Assembly: GCF_900456975.1 (NCBI RefSeq)
Contig: NZ_UGYM01000002.1
Span: forward strand, 2,914,001 to 2,978,000
Length of the DNA: 64,000 bases
Reading direction: 5' to 3'
Source of the DNA: Shewanella baltica
Lineage (GTDB): Bacteria; Pseudomonadota; Gammaproteobacteria; Enterobacterales; Shewanellaceae
Shown: piece by piece, positions 25,165-35,756 of the stretch
Position numbering within the stretch: the first letter of the stretch is position 1
Layout of the letters: each line of letters begins with the position of its first letter
Notes under the pieces: model-generated
Database searches by the model: none
Told to the model about the DNA's origin: nothing
The model's input: the letters and a program-made list of their open reading frames with translations, nothing else
Translations under genes and position numbers: made by a program

Positions 25165-25459
25165 AAGTCTCCTTAATAACCAATAAAACGGCTGAGCGAA
25201 ATCAGCATAACTGAGTCTGAAAACCCATAGAAACCCTAGGTATCAAAACAGTGACTATCCAGATAAATCATTCTTAAAATAAAAAGCTAACTGATTAAAA
25301 TTGGGCTTATATCCACCGCCATTGGCATTTAATACCTATTTCATTCGACACTGCTGTGCAACCGATACGCAAGTCTCCGACGCAGAGCTAAGTCTACTCG
25401 TTACCTTGCTTTCGGGCGTAATAACGTCCTAACGCTAGCAAACGGTTGTTTTACTATTT

Positions 25460-26032
25460 CTAGTCGAGTCGCTGCCAAACTTCGACTTCTTTTAACTCAC
25501 CATTTTCAACTCTTTGAGTATGTAACTCTTGACCCTTAATGGCATAACTAAACACAAACTCCGCACCTTTAGCTGCACTAAAAGAGTTCAGCTCTGGCTG
25601 CTCTGTATACTCAGTCGCCGTTGCCTGATAAGTCCCAGATCCCGCCGCCCAGAACTGGCTGACACCGTCCACATTCTTCATGGTGGTAAAACTAAAGTGC
25701 CGCGCTGATATCACTTTAATTGCACTCAAATTGAGGATCTGATAATCCACCCATTCGTGCTTTTCATTTAAATAACGACCTGAGACTAGTTGCCAACTTC
25801 CCACTAACGCAAGAACTTGCGCTGCTGATCCAGTGGCCGTATCGACACTCGCTTCAGTGCTCACTGTTTCAGCATTCATCACTACTAAACTGGCAGTATC
25901 AGCATAGGCGCCTTGTGTCCAAACAAAGCCACTAGCACTGGTGAGCACGGCTAACAAGGTAAAAGCCTTCACATTCTGGCGAACCGCACTCATTACACTA
26001 ACAGCACTAATGGCACTAATAGAAAATCCCAT
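25460..26032 (-). CDS. Exported hypothetical protein, lipocalin-like
   Basis: A 190-residue protein with an N-terminal hydrophobic segment at residues 20-45 that acts as a signal peptide, cut near AYA-D. The mature part starts with a low-complexity Thr/Ala/Val linker. It then has GSWQLVSGRYLN and a series of beta-strand-like segments typical of lipocalin-like or DUF-type ligand-binding barrels. AGGGATATT precedes the ATG. Function unknown. Confidence 0.65.
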   Translation of the reverse strand: MGFSISAISAVSVMSAVRQNVKAFTLLAVLTSASGFVWTQGAYADTASLVVMNAETVSTEASVDTATGSAAQVLALVGSWQLVSGRYLNEKHEWVDYQILNLSAIKVISARHFSFTTMKNVDGVSQFWAAGSGTYQATATEYTEQPELNSFSAAKGAEFVFSYAIKGQELHTQRVENGELKEVEVWQRLD

Positions 26033-26576
26033 GAAAATATCCCTTTATAAAAGTACAAAGCCGCTGGCGCTAAGTTCTCATGTTGTGGAGGTATCTTCAA
26101 CAGCACAGAATCGATATCAAGCACGCGCTTAAAACAAGGGATAAACAAGAGCTAAACAAAATCTTTAGCAATACCTTAAGCGGCTCGCTAAACGACGCCT
26201 TAAACATCAAATCGGCACAGAATCAAAGCCCTAAAGCCATCTTTAAAAACTAACTCAGTCGAATTCTGGCCACTATTTAGCACTCATTGATTAACTGAAA
26301 ATGAATTAATTTAGCCACTCAGTCTGACTCAGAAGCAGGTTAACCACAGTTTCAAAGAACGGCAAAATGGTGAATTAAGCAAAATATTCATCAGTTTCAA
26401 GCCCCTTGGCTGTTCCATAGCATCCGAGTGTGATTAACTGCAGCTACTGCGGCGTCTTTTAGCAATCAACAAGGCTGCAATAACCACTAATAATGAAAAA
26501 TAATTAATAAAATTCATTACGATAAAATGAATTAATCGATGCTCGGTGCATGAAGCGCCAGCAATGGGAGTCTTAA
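26033..26576. other. Gene-free intergenic stretch
   Basis: A 544-base spacer between the divergent lipocalin-like and peptide transporter genes. I see no credible ORF, hairpin or repeat. It must contain both promoters. Confidence 0.5.
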
Positions 26577-28196
26577 GTGTCAACAGAACAACATCCTCCA
26601 CATGCTATGCAAGGCCCACTGGGTTCGCCCCCGCCCGAAATGCTCTTTGGGCATCCTAAGGGCTTGTTTGTCTGCTTTTTTACCGAAATGTGGGAACGCT
26701 TTTCCTTCTACGGCATGAAGGCATTACTGTTTCTTTATCTGATTAAATATCATCTGTTTACCGACGAATTTGGCTATAACGTCATTGGTGCTTACGGTGC
26801 CTTAGTGTACGCCATGCCCGTGGTCGGTGGTTTATTGGCCGACCGCTATATCGGCATGCGTAAAGCGGTGATCTTCGGTGGTATTTTGTTGGTCCTCGGC
26901 CACTTAGGCATGGCCTTTGAAGGCCATCAAGCGGTTATCGTCGCCGGTGAAGTTCAGCGCGATGAACAAGCACTGCAGGTGTTCTATCTATCCCTCGCCT
27001 TGATCATTGTCGGTGTGGGCTTTTTAAAACCTAACATTTCCACCATAGTCGGTCAGCTGTATCCCGAGTCATCTCCAAAGCGGGATTCAGGCTTTACCAT
27101 TTTCTACGCTGGCATCAATTTAGGCGCCACCTTAGCACCGTTGATTTGTGCTTATTTAGGTGAAACCTATGGCTGGAAGTACGGCTTTGGTTTGGCAGGT
27201 TTAGGCATGTTAGGGGGGTTGTTGGTGTTTATTCGGGGTAAGAAACACCTGCAAGGTTTTGCCGAACCCAGAGATCCCGCAAGAATTTTAAAGAAAACCG
27301 CTGGCATCACCACAGAGCAATGGATTTATTTAAGCGCCATCGGCAGCGTAGTGCTGGTCTGGGGCTTAATTCAAACCCACTCCCTTGTGCTTTCTATTAG
27401 CAGTTTATTACCCGCTGTGAGTCCAGTGATCTGGTTCTTGCACTCAGTATCTCTGGTGCTCGCCCTCGGGATTGGCTGGTTTATGGTGAAACACTGCAAC
27501 CCGATTGAACGTCAACAGATGTCGGCCTTACTGCTGTTCATCGTCGCAGGTTTGGTCTTCTTCGGCTTATATGAGCAAACCTACGGTTCTTGGGTAGCAT
27601 TTTCGGACCGCGTGATGGACCGCAACATGCTCGGCCTCGAATGGAGCGCGGGACAGTTAACCTTCCTCGGCGCCTTCTTTGTGATCAGTTTATCGCCCAT
27701 CTTCGCTTGGCTCTGGCCTGCCCTCGCCCGTAAAAATTGCGATCCGAGTAAACCGGTTAAAACCGCACTCGGCATTTTGTTCGCAGGTTTATCCTTTATG
27801 GTGCTAGCACTCGGGATCCAAATGCCGCTAAGCAGTGGCTTAGTGAGTATTTGGTTTTTAGTCGCGGCTTATTTTGTATTAGAAATCGGCGAGTTATTGC
27901 TGTCACCCATAGGCTTATCTGCGGTAACTCAGCTGTCGGTAAAACGCGTGGTCAGTCTGATGATGGGCGCTTGGTTTCTCGGCACTTCATACTCTGAAAT
28001 CTTAGCCGCCGAATTAAACAAACTCGCCGCGATTGATACCCAAGGCGGCGTGATAAGTGACGTACCGAGTGCGATGGCGCTATACGAGCAACTGTTTATC
28101 TTCTCGGCGCAAATTGGCGTGGTAATGGCGTTAGTCTTCTTTGCCCTTGCGCCATTAATGAAGAAAATGATGCACGAAAAAACAGCGACAAGTTAA
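26577..28196 (+). CDS. POT-family proton-dependent peptide transporter
   Basis: A 539-residue inner-membrane di-/tripeptide:H+ symporter with about 14 membrane segments. The E-x-x-E-R motif appears as TEMWERFSFYGMKALL near residue 36. The second POT signature FTIFYAGINLGATLAPLICAYLGE is near residue 180, and the GLYEQTYGSW motif near residue 330 supplies substrate-binding residues. The start is GTG 26577 after GGGAG. The length and signatures match PepT-type bacterial homologues. It is monocistronic. Confidence 0.93.
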   Translation: MSTEQHPPHAMQGPLGSPPPEMLFGHPKGLFVCFFTEMWERFSFYGMKALLFLYLIKYHLFTDEFGYNVIGAYGALVYAMPVVGGLLADRYIGMRKAVIFGGILLVLGHLGMAFEGHQAVIVAGEVQRDEQALQVFYLSLALIIVGVGFLKPNISTIVGQLYPESSPKRDSGFTIFYAGINLGATLAPLICAYLGETYGWKYGFGLAGLGMLGGLLVFIRGKKHLQGFAEPRDPARILKKTAGITTEQWIYLSAIGSVVLVWGLIQTHSLVLSISSLLPAVSPVIWFLHSVSLVLALGIGWFMVKHCNPIERQQMSALLLFIVAGLVFFGLYEQTYGSWVAFSDRVMDRNMLGLEWSAGQLTFLGAFFVISLSPIFAWLWPALARKNCDPSKPVKTALGILFAGLSFMVLALGIQMPLSSGLVSIWFLVAAYFVLEIGELLLSPIGLSAVTQLSVKRVVSLMMGAWFLGTSYSEILAAELNKLAAIDTQGGVISDVPSAMALYEQLFIFSAQIGVVMALVFFALAPLMKKMMHEKTATS

Positions 28197-28234
28197 GTCT
28201 AAGCCCAAGAATTTAAAAGGAAAGGAAACTTGGC

Positions 28235-28474
28235 TTACTCTCGCCCTCTGAGGCGACGGTAAGCCAAGACAATAAGATGTAAAGCCAATAACCCCGTAAA
28301 AGCGGTGCAGAAAAACAGTAAGGCAATCGAGTTAACCTCCCGCGGCGCGTCATAATAAAGCCACCACCACAGCGGCCAACCGATAGCCGACAAAGCTGTA
28401 AGCTGCCACATACAACGTTTGCAACGACCAATTTTTTGCCTGAAAATCTCCGTTTTACAATCATCGCAACTCAT
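28235..28474 (-). CDS. DUF3624 family protein
   Basis: A 79-residue protein with a Cys-rich N-terminus (CDDC...RCKRCMWQL), likely a small zinc-binding knuckle, followed by two hydrophobic helices. Both features and the length match the DUF3624 family of gammaproteobacteria. GGGGAC precedes the ATG. Function unknown. Confidence 0.85.
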   Translation of the reverse strand: MSCDDCKTEIFRQKIGRCKRCMWQLTALSAIGWPLWWWLYYDAPREVNSIALLFFCTAFTGLLALHLIVLAYRRLRGRE

Positions 28475-28579
28475 AAGTCCCCAGCTAAACTATGCCCACA
28501 ATAATAGTGCCAATAAGAGTGCAAATAAGAGCATGCATATTGAATATCAAGCACACTCCGAAACTCACGCCTAATAACA

Positions 28580-29770
28580 CTAGAGTGACGCTTTAAGTCT
28601 TGCCATCCCTTCATTGATAGAGATAAGTGCACGATAGCCTAAATCTCGCTTGGCTGCGCTGATATCAAAATAATGGCTGCAGGATAACTGCCTTGCCACG
28701 AAGCGCGTCATCATGGGCTCTTCTTGCTTCTTTAGCAGAAAATACACAGTTTCCAACACTGCGCCTGCCACATAGGCCACAGATTGCGGCACACGCTTAG
28801 TAACTGGCGGCAAAGCATCGCAGGCCAGAATCAGATTGAGCATTTTTGCCATAGTGATGGGTTCATCGTTACTCAAAAAATAAGCTTTCCCCTGGCACTT
28901 AGGCTTTGCTTGGCACAGTTCAAGCGCGGCCAGCACATGGGCATAGGCGGCGTTGTCTATGTAGATGGTATCGACCAGCTTATCTTCACGGCCAACTAGT
29001 TTAAGCTTATCTAAACGGCCGCGCGCCAGTACTCGAGGTACAAGATGGGGATCACCAGGACCCCAGATCAAATGTGGCCTGAGCGCGACAGTTTTTAACG
29101 CATAGAGTGCAGTGGCTTGAGTCGTGACCGGAATAGAGACTTGAGTGCTAGCTGAATTAATGCCTGAAATAGTGGCTTGAGTTGCTTGAGTTACAGCGGT
29201 ATTTTCAACCGATACGTCACCCACTTGATTGGCATCAAGCATCATCTTTTCGGCGATGGCTTTGGAATGGGCGTAATAATTAAGGAAGGATGTGGCATAG
29301 GGAGTGGATTCATCTATACCGGATTCATCCTGCCCAGCAAAGGTCACACTCGGGGTACTGGTGTAGACTAACTTATTTATTTTTAATGTCTTACAAGCAG
29401 CAATCACATTTGCGGCGCCCTTCACATTCGGGCAAAAATAACTGTCTCTATCGCCCCAAACGCCAGCTTTAGACGCCACATGGAACACGATATCGCAGCC
29501 TTGCATCGACTGTTGCAACTGGTCTTTATTGACTAAATCCCCTTGCAACATGACTACGCCCAGCGCTTCAAGTTCGGGATAATGCCCACGGGCAAAACCT
29601 GTGACCTTAATGCCCGCGGCTAACAATCTCAAACAAATCGCTTTACCTAAAAATCCCCCCGCTCCCGTCACAAAGGCGTGTTGCACCTTAAGGGCGAGCT
29701 GCGCGAGTGCAGTTTGTTCAGCCGCATCAAATTGCGCAAGCGTCGTGCTCTTGATTGGGTTTATCGTCAT
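28580..29770 (-). CDS. oleD: OleD, 2-alkyl-3-oxoalkanoate reductase
   Basis: A 396-residue short-chain (3-beta-HSD/epimerase type) NADP-dependent reductase. It reduces the OleA product to a beta-hydroxy acid in long-chain olefin synthesis. The nucleotide loop is VTGAGGFLGKAICLRLL near residue 35, and the catalytic Tyr-Lys pair is in NYYAHSKAIAEK. After this pair comes an unusual 35-residue insertion rich in Thr, Ala, Gln and Ser (TQATQAT...STQVSIPVTTQAT), before TVALRPHLIWGPGDPH. Known OleD proteins run straight through here. It is the last gene of the leftward oleABCD cluster, and a 150-base gap separates it from oleC. Confidence 0.93.
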   Translation of the reverse strand: MTINPIKSTTLAQFDAAEQTALAQLALKVQHAFVTGAGGFLGKAICLRLLAAGIKVTGFARGHYPELEALGVVMLQGDLVNKDQLQQSMQGCDIVFHVASKAGVWGDRDSYFCPNVKGAANVIAACKTLKINKLVYTSTPSVTFAGQDESGIDESTPYATSFLNYYAHSKAIAEKMMLDANQVGDVSVENTAVTQATQATISGINSASTQVSIPVTTQATALYALKTVALRPHLIWGPGDPHLVPRVLARGRLDKLKLVGREDKLVDTIYIDNAAYAHVLAALELCQAKPKCQGKAYFLSNDEPITMAKMLNLILACDALPPVTKRVPQSVAYVAGAVLETVYFLLKKQEEPMMTRFVARQLSCSHYFDISAAKRDLGYRALISINEGMARLKASL

Positions 29771-29919
29771 TTAGGTATCCATTTCAGCACATTTACATGA
29801 ACTTAAAGTCGGTGTAAGAAGTTTAAAATAAGCACAAGGGCTTAAAAATAAGCGAGTTTGTTCAAATGAACACAGAATATAACGTAAAAAATGCAGGAAA
29901 AAAGCCGCGGAGTTTTAAA

Positions 29920-31794
29920 TCAACCTTTCGTTTGCGATTGTGCCCAAACGGCTAATTTTTCTCTAAAAATCTTGGCATTATGCCGCACATCCACAGGAAA
30001 ATCAGGATGAATAAGAAAACGTCTTATGCCCTGCGTCTGGGCAAATTGCTCTGCGATGGTAATCAAATCTTGATACAGCTGTTGGCTCTTATTGCACACC
30101 AATGATTGGTCGAGTTCGATACAGATCAAAGGCTCTATCTCGTTCGCCACTTTCACACCAACTAAGGCAGAGCGCTTCACATTGGGATGGGTATTAAAAA
30201 TGCGCTCGCAGGGAATAGAATAATAACGCTTTACCAACTGGCCTTTACGGGTGGCATCGACTCTGTGGGCCTTGCGACCGCACATCCACAGTCGGCCTTG
30301 ATCATCGAGATACCCCAGATCGCCCATGCGATGCCTAACGCTATTAGTGGCTGAGTCCCACATCTTGGCCGCCGCAGTCGCGCTATGGCCTTGACTTTCG
30401 TTTTGGCTATCGTGCTGACTATTATTTAGATAATAGGACTGACTCACCATAGGCCCTTGCACCACGATTTCGCCGATTTCACCGTTATTCAGCACTAAGG
30501 CCTCATCCCACTCGGGGATAACGGCTTCGCTGATGCCGATGATGCGAATCGTCACGCCATCGATAGCGCCGCCGACACAAATGCCGCCGCCGTTATCTGT
30601 GATGTCTGTGGTGGCAAATAACGCATCGCTGGCAATCATGCTGATCGGTAAAGATTCGGTCGCACCGTAGGAATTTAAAATCGGCACACCTTGGCTCAAC
30701 ATCTTGCTAAATCGGGCGATGGAGGCAATGGTGGCTGGCGCACCTGCGGAGATAACCCGCTGTACACTGGGCAATTTATGCTGTTTTTGTTCACCTGCGC
30801 GGCCTAAACGTTCCAGCAAGGCGGGATTAACAAAGATGTTGCTGCATTGATATTTCTCAATCGCGGCAAACAGGAATTCGGGATTGGCGGTAATGGGTTT
30901 GCTGGCATCCATTTCTGGAACGATCGACGCCATACCAAGCGCGGGGCCAAAGAGTGAAAACAGCGGAAACGTCGCTAAATCGCGCTCTCCATGGCAAATG
31001 CCATAATCGTTTTTTAACGCTTGAATTTGCGCCTCAAACATCCCATGGCTATACACTACGCCCTTAGGCGTGCCGGTACTGCCACTGGTGAATAAAATGG
31101 CCGCCATCTCATCAGATTTGAGCATCACCATGGGGTATTCAGCATGTTGGGCTTGGGTATGTTGAGCCGAGGCGTTTCGTGAAGAGCTGTTTTGCAGCAG
31201 AGTCGATAAACTGATGGCGCCAGTAGCGATGCGCATTAATCGTGCAGCTAAGCCTGTTTTGCCGCCATCAACATTGAGCAATGACTTAATGCTGCCCTTA
31301 CCCCAACCAAATAACCGTCTGGCGATATGGGCTTTAGGAATACCGATAAAGGCATCGGGTGCGGCTTCAGCAAAACACTGCTTAAGATTGTTAATCCCCA
31401 TGCCGGGATCAACTAAAATAGGAATAACCCCCGCTTTAAACAGCGCAAAAGTAAGTGCAAAAAAATCCAGACTCGGCGTGACCATAAGCACAGCTTTCAT
31501 GCCGCGCTCAATACCATGGGCGTTTAGCGCAAAGGCTATCGCATCGCTTTGTCTATCTAGATTGAGAAAGTCCAACTCGCTGTAACGCAAATTCGCCACA
31601 GAAGCGCCCTGAGCGCTTTGTACTGCTACCGCAAGATGATGGGGAATGGCATGGGCGGCTTGCTTGAGATGACGACAAATATTGGCGTCACTGGTCAATA
31701 CTGACGCAGAAGTGCCCGTTAAAAGTGACTTTTCCAACGGCGTCACTACAGCAGCCAACAAAGGAGTCACTTCAGTCTCAAGCAAGGTCGACAT
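29920..31794 (-). CDS. oleC: OleC, beta-lactone synthetase (AMP-dependent ligase family)
   Basis: A 624-residue acyl-adenylate-forming enzyme that converts the beta-hydroxy acid to a beta-lactone with ATP. The AMP-binding signature [17 protein letters not shown] is at residues 228-246, with [12 protein letters not shown] near residue 375 and [22 protein letters not shown] near residue 490. Two low-complexity stretches, [21 protein letters not shown] near residue 205 and [13 protein letters not shown] near residue 460, look like in-frame duplications in loops. The start codon shares one base with the oleB stop (TAATG), giving translational coupling. Confidence 0.92.
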   Translation of the reverse strand: MSTLLETEVTPLLAAVVTPLEKSLLTGTSASVLTSDANICRHLKQAAHAIPHHLAVAVQSAQGASVANLRYSELDFLNLDRQSDAIAFALNAHGIERGMKAVLMVTPSLDFFALTFALFKAGVIPILVDPGMGINNLKQCFAEAAPDAFIGIPKAHIARRLFGWGKGSIKSLLNVDGGKTGLAARLMRIATGAISLSTLLQNSSSRNASAQHTQAQHAEYPMVMLKSDEMAAILFTSGSTGTPKGVVYSHGMFEAQIQALKNDYGICHGERDLATFPLFSLFGPALGMASIVPEMDASKPITANPEFLFAAIEKYQCSNIFVNPALLERLGRAGEQKQHKLPSVQRVISAGAPATIASIARFSKMLSQGVPILNSYGATESLPISMIASDALFATTDITDNGGGICVGGAIDGVTIRIIGISEAVIPEWDEALVLNNGEIGEIVVQGPMVSQSYYLNNSQHDSQNESQGHSATAAAKMWDSATNSVRHRMGDLGYLDDQGRLWMCGRKAHRVDATRKGQLVKRYYSIPCERIFNTHPNVKRSALVGVKVANEIEPLICIELDQSLVCNKSQQLYQDLITIAEQFAQTQGIRRFLIHPDFPVDVRHNAKIFREKLAVWAQSQTKG

Positions 31795-32702
31795 TAACCT
31801 ACGGCCTGTTCGGACTGCGCAGCTGCTTGGTCGTCGGCCATAAAGCCTTTGATATAGGCAATCACTTCATCGCTGGCATCTTCCAGAATGTAGTGACCAC
31901 AATCGGCAAACTCATGCACGGTCGCATGGGGCATATGCTGACGCCATTTTGCTAAAAAGTGCTTATCGAATACAAAGTCCTTCAGGCCCCAGCAAATCAA
32001 AGTCGGCACTTTGGCAAACTGCGGTAAACTCGCAGCGATATCAGAGACTAACTGATAGTTTCTATCGCCTTCACGCAGCGGAATATCCTGCACAAAACGC
32101 AGCGTCGAAATGCGATTGGCCCAAGAGTTAAATGGCGCGACATACGCCTCACGAATGTATTTGGACATAGGCTGACGCTTCACGCCCACATATGAGGCGA
32201 TAGACGAAAAGGCATTAAAACCACGCACCAGCACTGTGCCTAGCAGGGTATTACGACAGATCCACAGCGGCCAAGGAAACGGCTTAGTCTCGGGCAAATG
32301 GAAAGCGCCCGTGTTCAAAATCACTAGGCGTTTAATGCGCTCAGGATAACGCGTCGCATAACCCATACCTATCATGCCGCCCCAGTCGTGTACGACTAAA
32401 GTAATGTTTTCTTTCACATTCAGGCTATCGAGCAGGGCTTCGAGATCGTCGATGCGGTTCTTAAGGGTATAGTCATAGCCGCTATCGTCTGGCTTATCCG
32501 ACAGACCACAACCGATATGATCCGGCACTATGCATTGATGCGTGTCTTTTAAGGCACTAACGAGATTGCGGTAGTAAAACGACCAGCTAGGATTACCGTG
32601 AACCATCACCACAGGTTCGCCTTGGCCCTCGTTGATATAATGCAGCTTGTTGCCATTACGGCTAAGAAAATGACGTTTAAAAGGCAACAGAGTGTCTAAC
32701 AT
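31794..32702 (-). CDS. oleB: OleB, beta-lactone decarboxylase (alpha/beta hydrolase)
   Basis: A 302-residue alpha/beta hydrolase of the haloalkane dehalogenase subgroup, which decarboxylates the beta-lactone to the final cis-olefin. The nucleophile Asp106 lies in [10 protein letters not shown], the oxyanion stretch is [11 protein letters not shown] near residue 32, and the catalytic His is in DCGHYILED near residue 275. GGAAG precedes the ATG. The gene order oleA-oleB-oleC-oleD is the standard Shewanella arrangement. Confidence 0.93.
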   Translation of the reverse strand: MLDTLLPFKRHFLSRNGNKLHYINEGQGEPVVMVHGNPSWSFYYRNLVSALKDTHQCIVPDHIGCGLSDKPDDSGYDYTLKNRIDDLEALLDSLNVKENITLVVHDWGGMIGMGYATRYPERIKRLVILNTGAFHLPETKPFPWPLWICRNTLLGTVLVRGFNAFSSIASYVGVKRQPMSKYIREAYVAPFNSWANRISTLRFVQDIPLREGDRNYQLVSDIAASLPQFAKVPTLICWGLKDFVFDKHFLAKWRQHMPHATVHEFADCGHYILEDASDEVIAYIKGFMADDQAAAQSEQAVG

Positions 32703-32873
32703 GACGCTTCCTATCTTTTGTTCTATTTATGAGAGCGAATAACGATTTGTGTATAGCTGGCTTGGCTTATCGACGGAACGACAGACTGAGCGTTCAACTG
32801 AATCATCGACTTGCCTGGCTAACTAGAATGCATTCCAGCCATCAAGCGAAGGCGTGAAAAGGTGCACTGCACC

Positions 32874-33923
32874 CTACCACTTAATGCCTAACATCATGCA
32901 ATTCAATCCACTGCCTATGCCTAAAAAGCTCACTTGATCGCCCGCTTGTAAAAAGCCTTGATCGTGCGCCATGGCGGCGGTCACAGGTAACGACACTGTG
33001 CCCATATTGCCCAGCAGCTGATACGTTGGAAATTCTTTCTCGGGGGGAATATTTAACGCGCTAAGCACTTGCTTACGGTTTGAGGCGCCCACTTGATGGC
33101 AAATCACTTTGTCCACTTGCTCAACCAGCCAATTACGCTGCTCAAGGAAATGTTCCCAAGTATGCTTAGCCAGCTCAACGCCTTCTTTGAGAAGCGTCAC
33201 CGCATCGGTACGCATAAACTCGCGATACAGATTGTGCCCCACTTCCTGCAGACCCCATTGACACAACTGGTGGTGCTCAGGCGCCGATAAGTGCGATGCA
33301 CCCAGCAATTGATGCTGGCGCACATTTGTCAGCGGCAAACTGCCGTCGGTAAGGATAACCGCCACTGCGCCAGAGCCACCAGTTAAGGTCGCCAGCGACT
33401 GGGCAAAATTCTGCATAGTAGGATCGGCCAGCATGTTATCAATAGTGACATCGACAATATCCCGCGCCGATTCACAGGACACCACCATCCCCGCCTTGAT
33501 TTGCCCCAACTCAATACGGTTAGCGATATCTAAAATACCCGATAACACCCCAAGACAAGCGTTGCTAATGTCGTAAATGGCAGTGTCTTTTGACACGCCC
33601 AATTCGGCAGCAACACGACACGCAGTCGCGGGCTCATGTTGATCGCGGCACACGCCGGTATAGACAACAGCACCTAAATCGGCGACATCAATCCCAGTTT
33701 CAACCATGGCTTTACGGGCAGCTTTAATCGCACCGTCGGACAATTGATGTCCTTTTGGCCACCAGCGGCGTTCAGTAATCCCAGTCAATGCGGCAAGCTG
33801 TCCCATTGGAATACGGAACTTTTGATACAAAGGAGCAAGACGAGACTCTAGCTCACTACTGGAAACCACAACAGGCGCCAGTTCATAGGCCAGGCTATTA
33901 ATAAATACGCGGGAATATTTCAT
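32874..33923 (-). CDS. oleA: OleA, thiolase-family acyl-CoA condensing enzyme
   Basis: A 349-residue thiolase-fold enzyme that joins two fatty acyl-CoAs head-to-head, the first step of polyunsaturated hydrocarbon synthesis in Shewanella. The catalytic triad is visible: Cys123 in NACLGVLSGI, His276 in CHQVGASNRK and Asn306 in LLGNMGTVSLPV. It begins the leftward ole cluster. A 16-bp palindrome lies 30-45 bases upstream of the ATG and is a likely operator. The ribosome binding site is weak, which may keep expression low. Confidence 0.93.
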   Translation of the reverse strand: MKYSRVFINSLAYELAPVVVSSSELESRLAPLYQKFRIPMGQLAALTGITERRWWPKGHQLSDGAIKAARKAMVETGIDVADLGAVVYTGVCRDQHEPATACRVAAELGVSKDTAIYDISNACLGVLSGILDIANRIELGQIKAGMVVSCESARDIVDVTIDNMLADPTMQNFAQSLATLTGGSGAVAVILTDGSLPLTNVRQHQLLGASHLSAPEHHQLCQWGLQEVGHNLYREFMRTDAVTLLKEGVELAKHTWEHFLEQRNWLVEQVDKVICHQVGASNRKQVLSALNIPPEKEFPTYQLLGNMGTVSLPVTAAMAHDQGFLQAGDQVSFLGIGSGLNCMMLGIKW

Positions 33924-33952
33924 GAAACTGTTTTATTCGCTCACTAGAATGA

Positions 33953-33968
33953 CTGACCAACAGGTCAG
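33953..33968. promoter_or_regulatory. Palindromic operator candidate upstream of oleA
   Basis: CTGACC-AACA-GGTCAG is a perfect inverted repeat 30-45 bases before the oleA start codon, at core-promoter distance. The form suits a TetR- or FadR-like dimeric repressor that responds to acyl-CoA. The binding protein is unknown. Confidence 0.5.
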
Positions 33969-34176
33969 CTTTCAGTTGTTATTCGTCATTAATGCGACAT
34001 TTGAACAAGAAAAGCCCGATGATTCAATAAAAAACCATCTTCAGTGTAAGACTTGTCTCACAGCGCAGGTTCCAAACACGACGGCCCTGAATTCACTATC
34101 ACTAAACTTAAATGCGCTAATATAGAAATACTTCATAAAAAACATCACAGTACAGCATATTTTCAGACACTCAAAA

Positions 34177-35592
34177 TTATACTGACATTTTTTGCGCTAA
34201 AATCAGCGAATTTCTTGGTGTGACGCTGTTTGCACAAAATTCACCCACGCAAACACCATATCCTTGTTCCTGCAAAAAACAAGCGCGATCTAAGATTAAC
34301 CATTGCTCGAGTACAGTGCGAAATAAATGCGCCACTAAATCGATACGGCGAGTTAATTGTTGTCTTTGTCGCCCTATCTCAAGCCAAGCCTCAAAATCCT
34401 TGTTTTTGGCTAAATTAACCGCCTTAGTCTCGGCCGCCCACAGGCAAAAATCAGTAAAACTGCCGCTCAACTGACTCTGCTTTAACGAGGGCAAAGGTAA
34501 ATATTCGTCGATTTGTCGACATTCACGTTGCAGTGCATCAAAGCCTAAGCGCCATGCGATTTCTTGATGGCGCAGCGCCTGTTGTTTGGGATTGGCGATC
34601 ACACTCTGCTGCAGCGGTAACTGTAAATCATGGCGACTGAGTTTTAGACTGCTCTGCTGAGCAAGATTGGATAACGGCTGATAATGGCTCGCGTGAATTA
34701 AATGATAACAACAGGGGGAAATCGCCAGCGCCTGCGTGCCCGCCTCGGCCGCCAGCGTTAACAGCCGAACATGTAAATCACCGCAGGCATGCAATGCAAC
34801 CGCTTGCTGCCGTGCGGTTAAGGGATTCGTTGTTAACGGATTGGCTTTTGCGGCGTGTTCAGCTGGTGCTTCAACTGTCGTTATGGATGTGGTTATGGAT
34901 GTGTTTGTCGCGGCATGTTCTGCACCAATAGCAAAGGCATCGGCGCAAATAAAGGTTTGTGACAACTGCCACTTATCGGCAAAGGCCTGCCCTGCTTCAC
35001 ATAATGGCGCTTGCCATTCTAAGCTCACCACTTCGGCGCCGCGGGCTTTAGCAATCAAGCGGCCCAAATGCCCTTTACCCGCACACCATTCCAGCACAGG
35101 TAAATTAAGCTGGGGTAAATGCTGCACAAAGGCGGTAATTTGCTGCCACTTACGACCTTTGATGTGTGCACTGAAATGCGCTTCATCGTCAAAGGACAAG
35201 CCGCCTTGCTGCGCTGCGGTGTTATCCGCAAGCGACGGTTCAGCCACGCCAGCCTTATCATTAACTGTCTTATCATTAAAAACCGTGCGTTCGGCAATGG
35301 ATGCGGTGAGCAATGACAAGTCCCAATCTTGGCCTAATGCCCTAAGATCGTGGCTTAATGCCGGTGACAATGCCTTGACCAGCAAAGATTGCTCGGCGTC
35401 GAGTCCATCAAGCTCATCGTCAGCCAGCGCCCACACAGCTTCGGCCAACTGCGGAAAATCCTGTGCCCAAGGTAAAGCGTTCACTTCAAATGCACGCACT
35501 TGCCACAGGGCTGCACTCTGTTCAAGCAACTGATTAAGTTCGCTAAATTTCTGTGAGTAAGTGAGTTGTTGCTGCAGATTATCTTGGTTCAC
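34177..35592 (-). CDS. Methyltransferase-domain protein (Methyltransf_32-like)
   Basis: A 471-residue protein with a Rossmann SAM-binding region: VLEWCAGKGHLGRLIAKARGAEVVSLEW near residue 165 is motif I and the following acidic strand. VALHACGDLHVRLL and the SPCCYHL segment that follow are typical of the Methyltransf_32 (GSTCD-like) group. Residues 235-265 contain duplicated low-complexity blocks (TSITTSITT and NPLTTNPLT) with matching nucleotide duplications. The substrate is unknown; RNA or protein is possible. It is divergent from the DUF1289 gene. Confidence 0.8.
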   Translation of the reverse strand: MNQDNLQQQLTYSQKFSELNQLLEQSAALWQVRAFEVNALPWAQDFPQLAEAVWALADDELDGLDAEQSLLVKALSPALSHDLRALGQDWDLSLLTASIAERTVFNDKTVNDKAGVAEPSLADNTAAQQGGLSFDDEAHFSAHIKGRKWQQITAFVQHLPQLNLPVLEWCAGKGHLGRLIAKARGAEVVSLEWQAPLCEAGQAFADKWQLSQTFICADAFAIGAEHAATNTSITTSITTVEAPAEHAAKANPLTTNPLTARQQAVALHACGDLHVRLLTLAAEAGTQALAISPCCYHLIHASHYQPLSNLAQQSSLKLSRHDLQLPLQQSVIANPKQQALRHQEIAWRLGFDALQRECRQIDEYLPLPSLKQSQLSGSFTDFCLWAAETKAVNLAKNKDFEAWLEIGRQRQQLTRRIDLVAHLFRTVLEQWLILDRACFLQEQGYGVCVGEFCANSVTPRNSLILAQKMSV

Positions 35593-35756
35593 GTCATGCC
35601 CAGTGTAAAAAATACTTGTCTCACCTTAGGCCAAGGGAATGCGCCCTAAAGATGACTTTATGCGAAAAAATGTTAGTATCGCGGCCTTTAAACACTCAAC
35701 CATATCGTTAACTGAGAAGACTCGGTTAACTAACCATAAGGCTCCAAAGGACACCT

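Noticed and set aside
25165..25459. Possible yybP-ykoY manganese riboswitch before the TerC gene
   Set aside because: A GAGTAG element is present on the minus strand near 25394-25401, but I could not assemble the conserved paired regions or the second internal loop by eye. An Infernal search with the Rfam model would decide.
34736..35533. 265-codon plus-strand ORF, Cys/Ala/Ser-rich
   Set aside because: It is fully antisense to the methyltransferase gene, has no motif or ribosome binding site, and its composition is that of a shadow frame.
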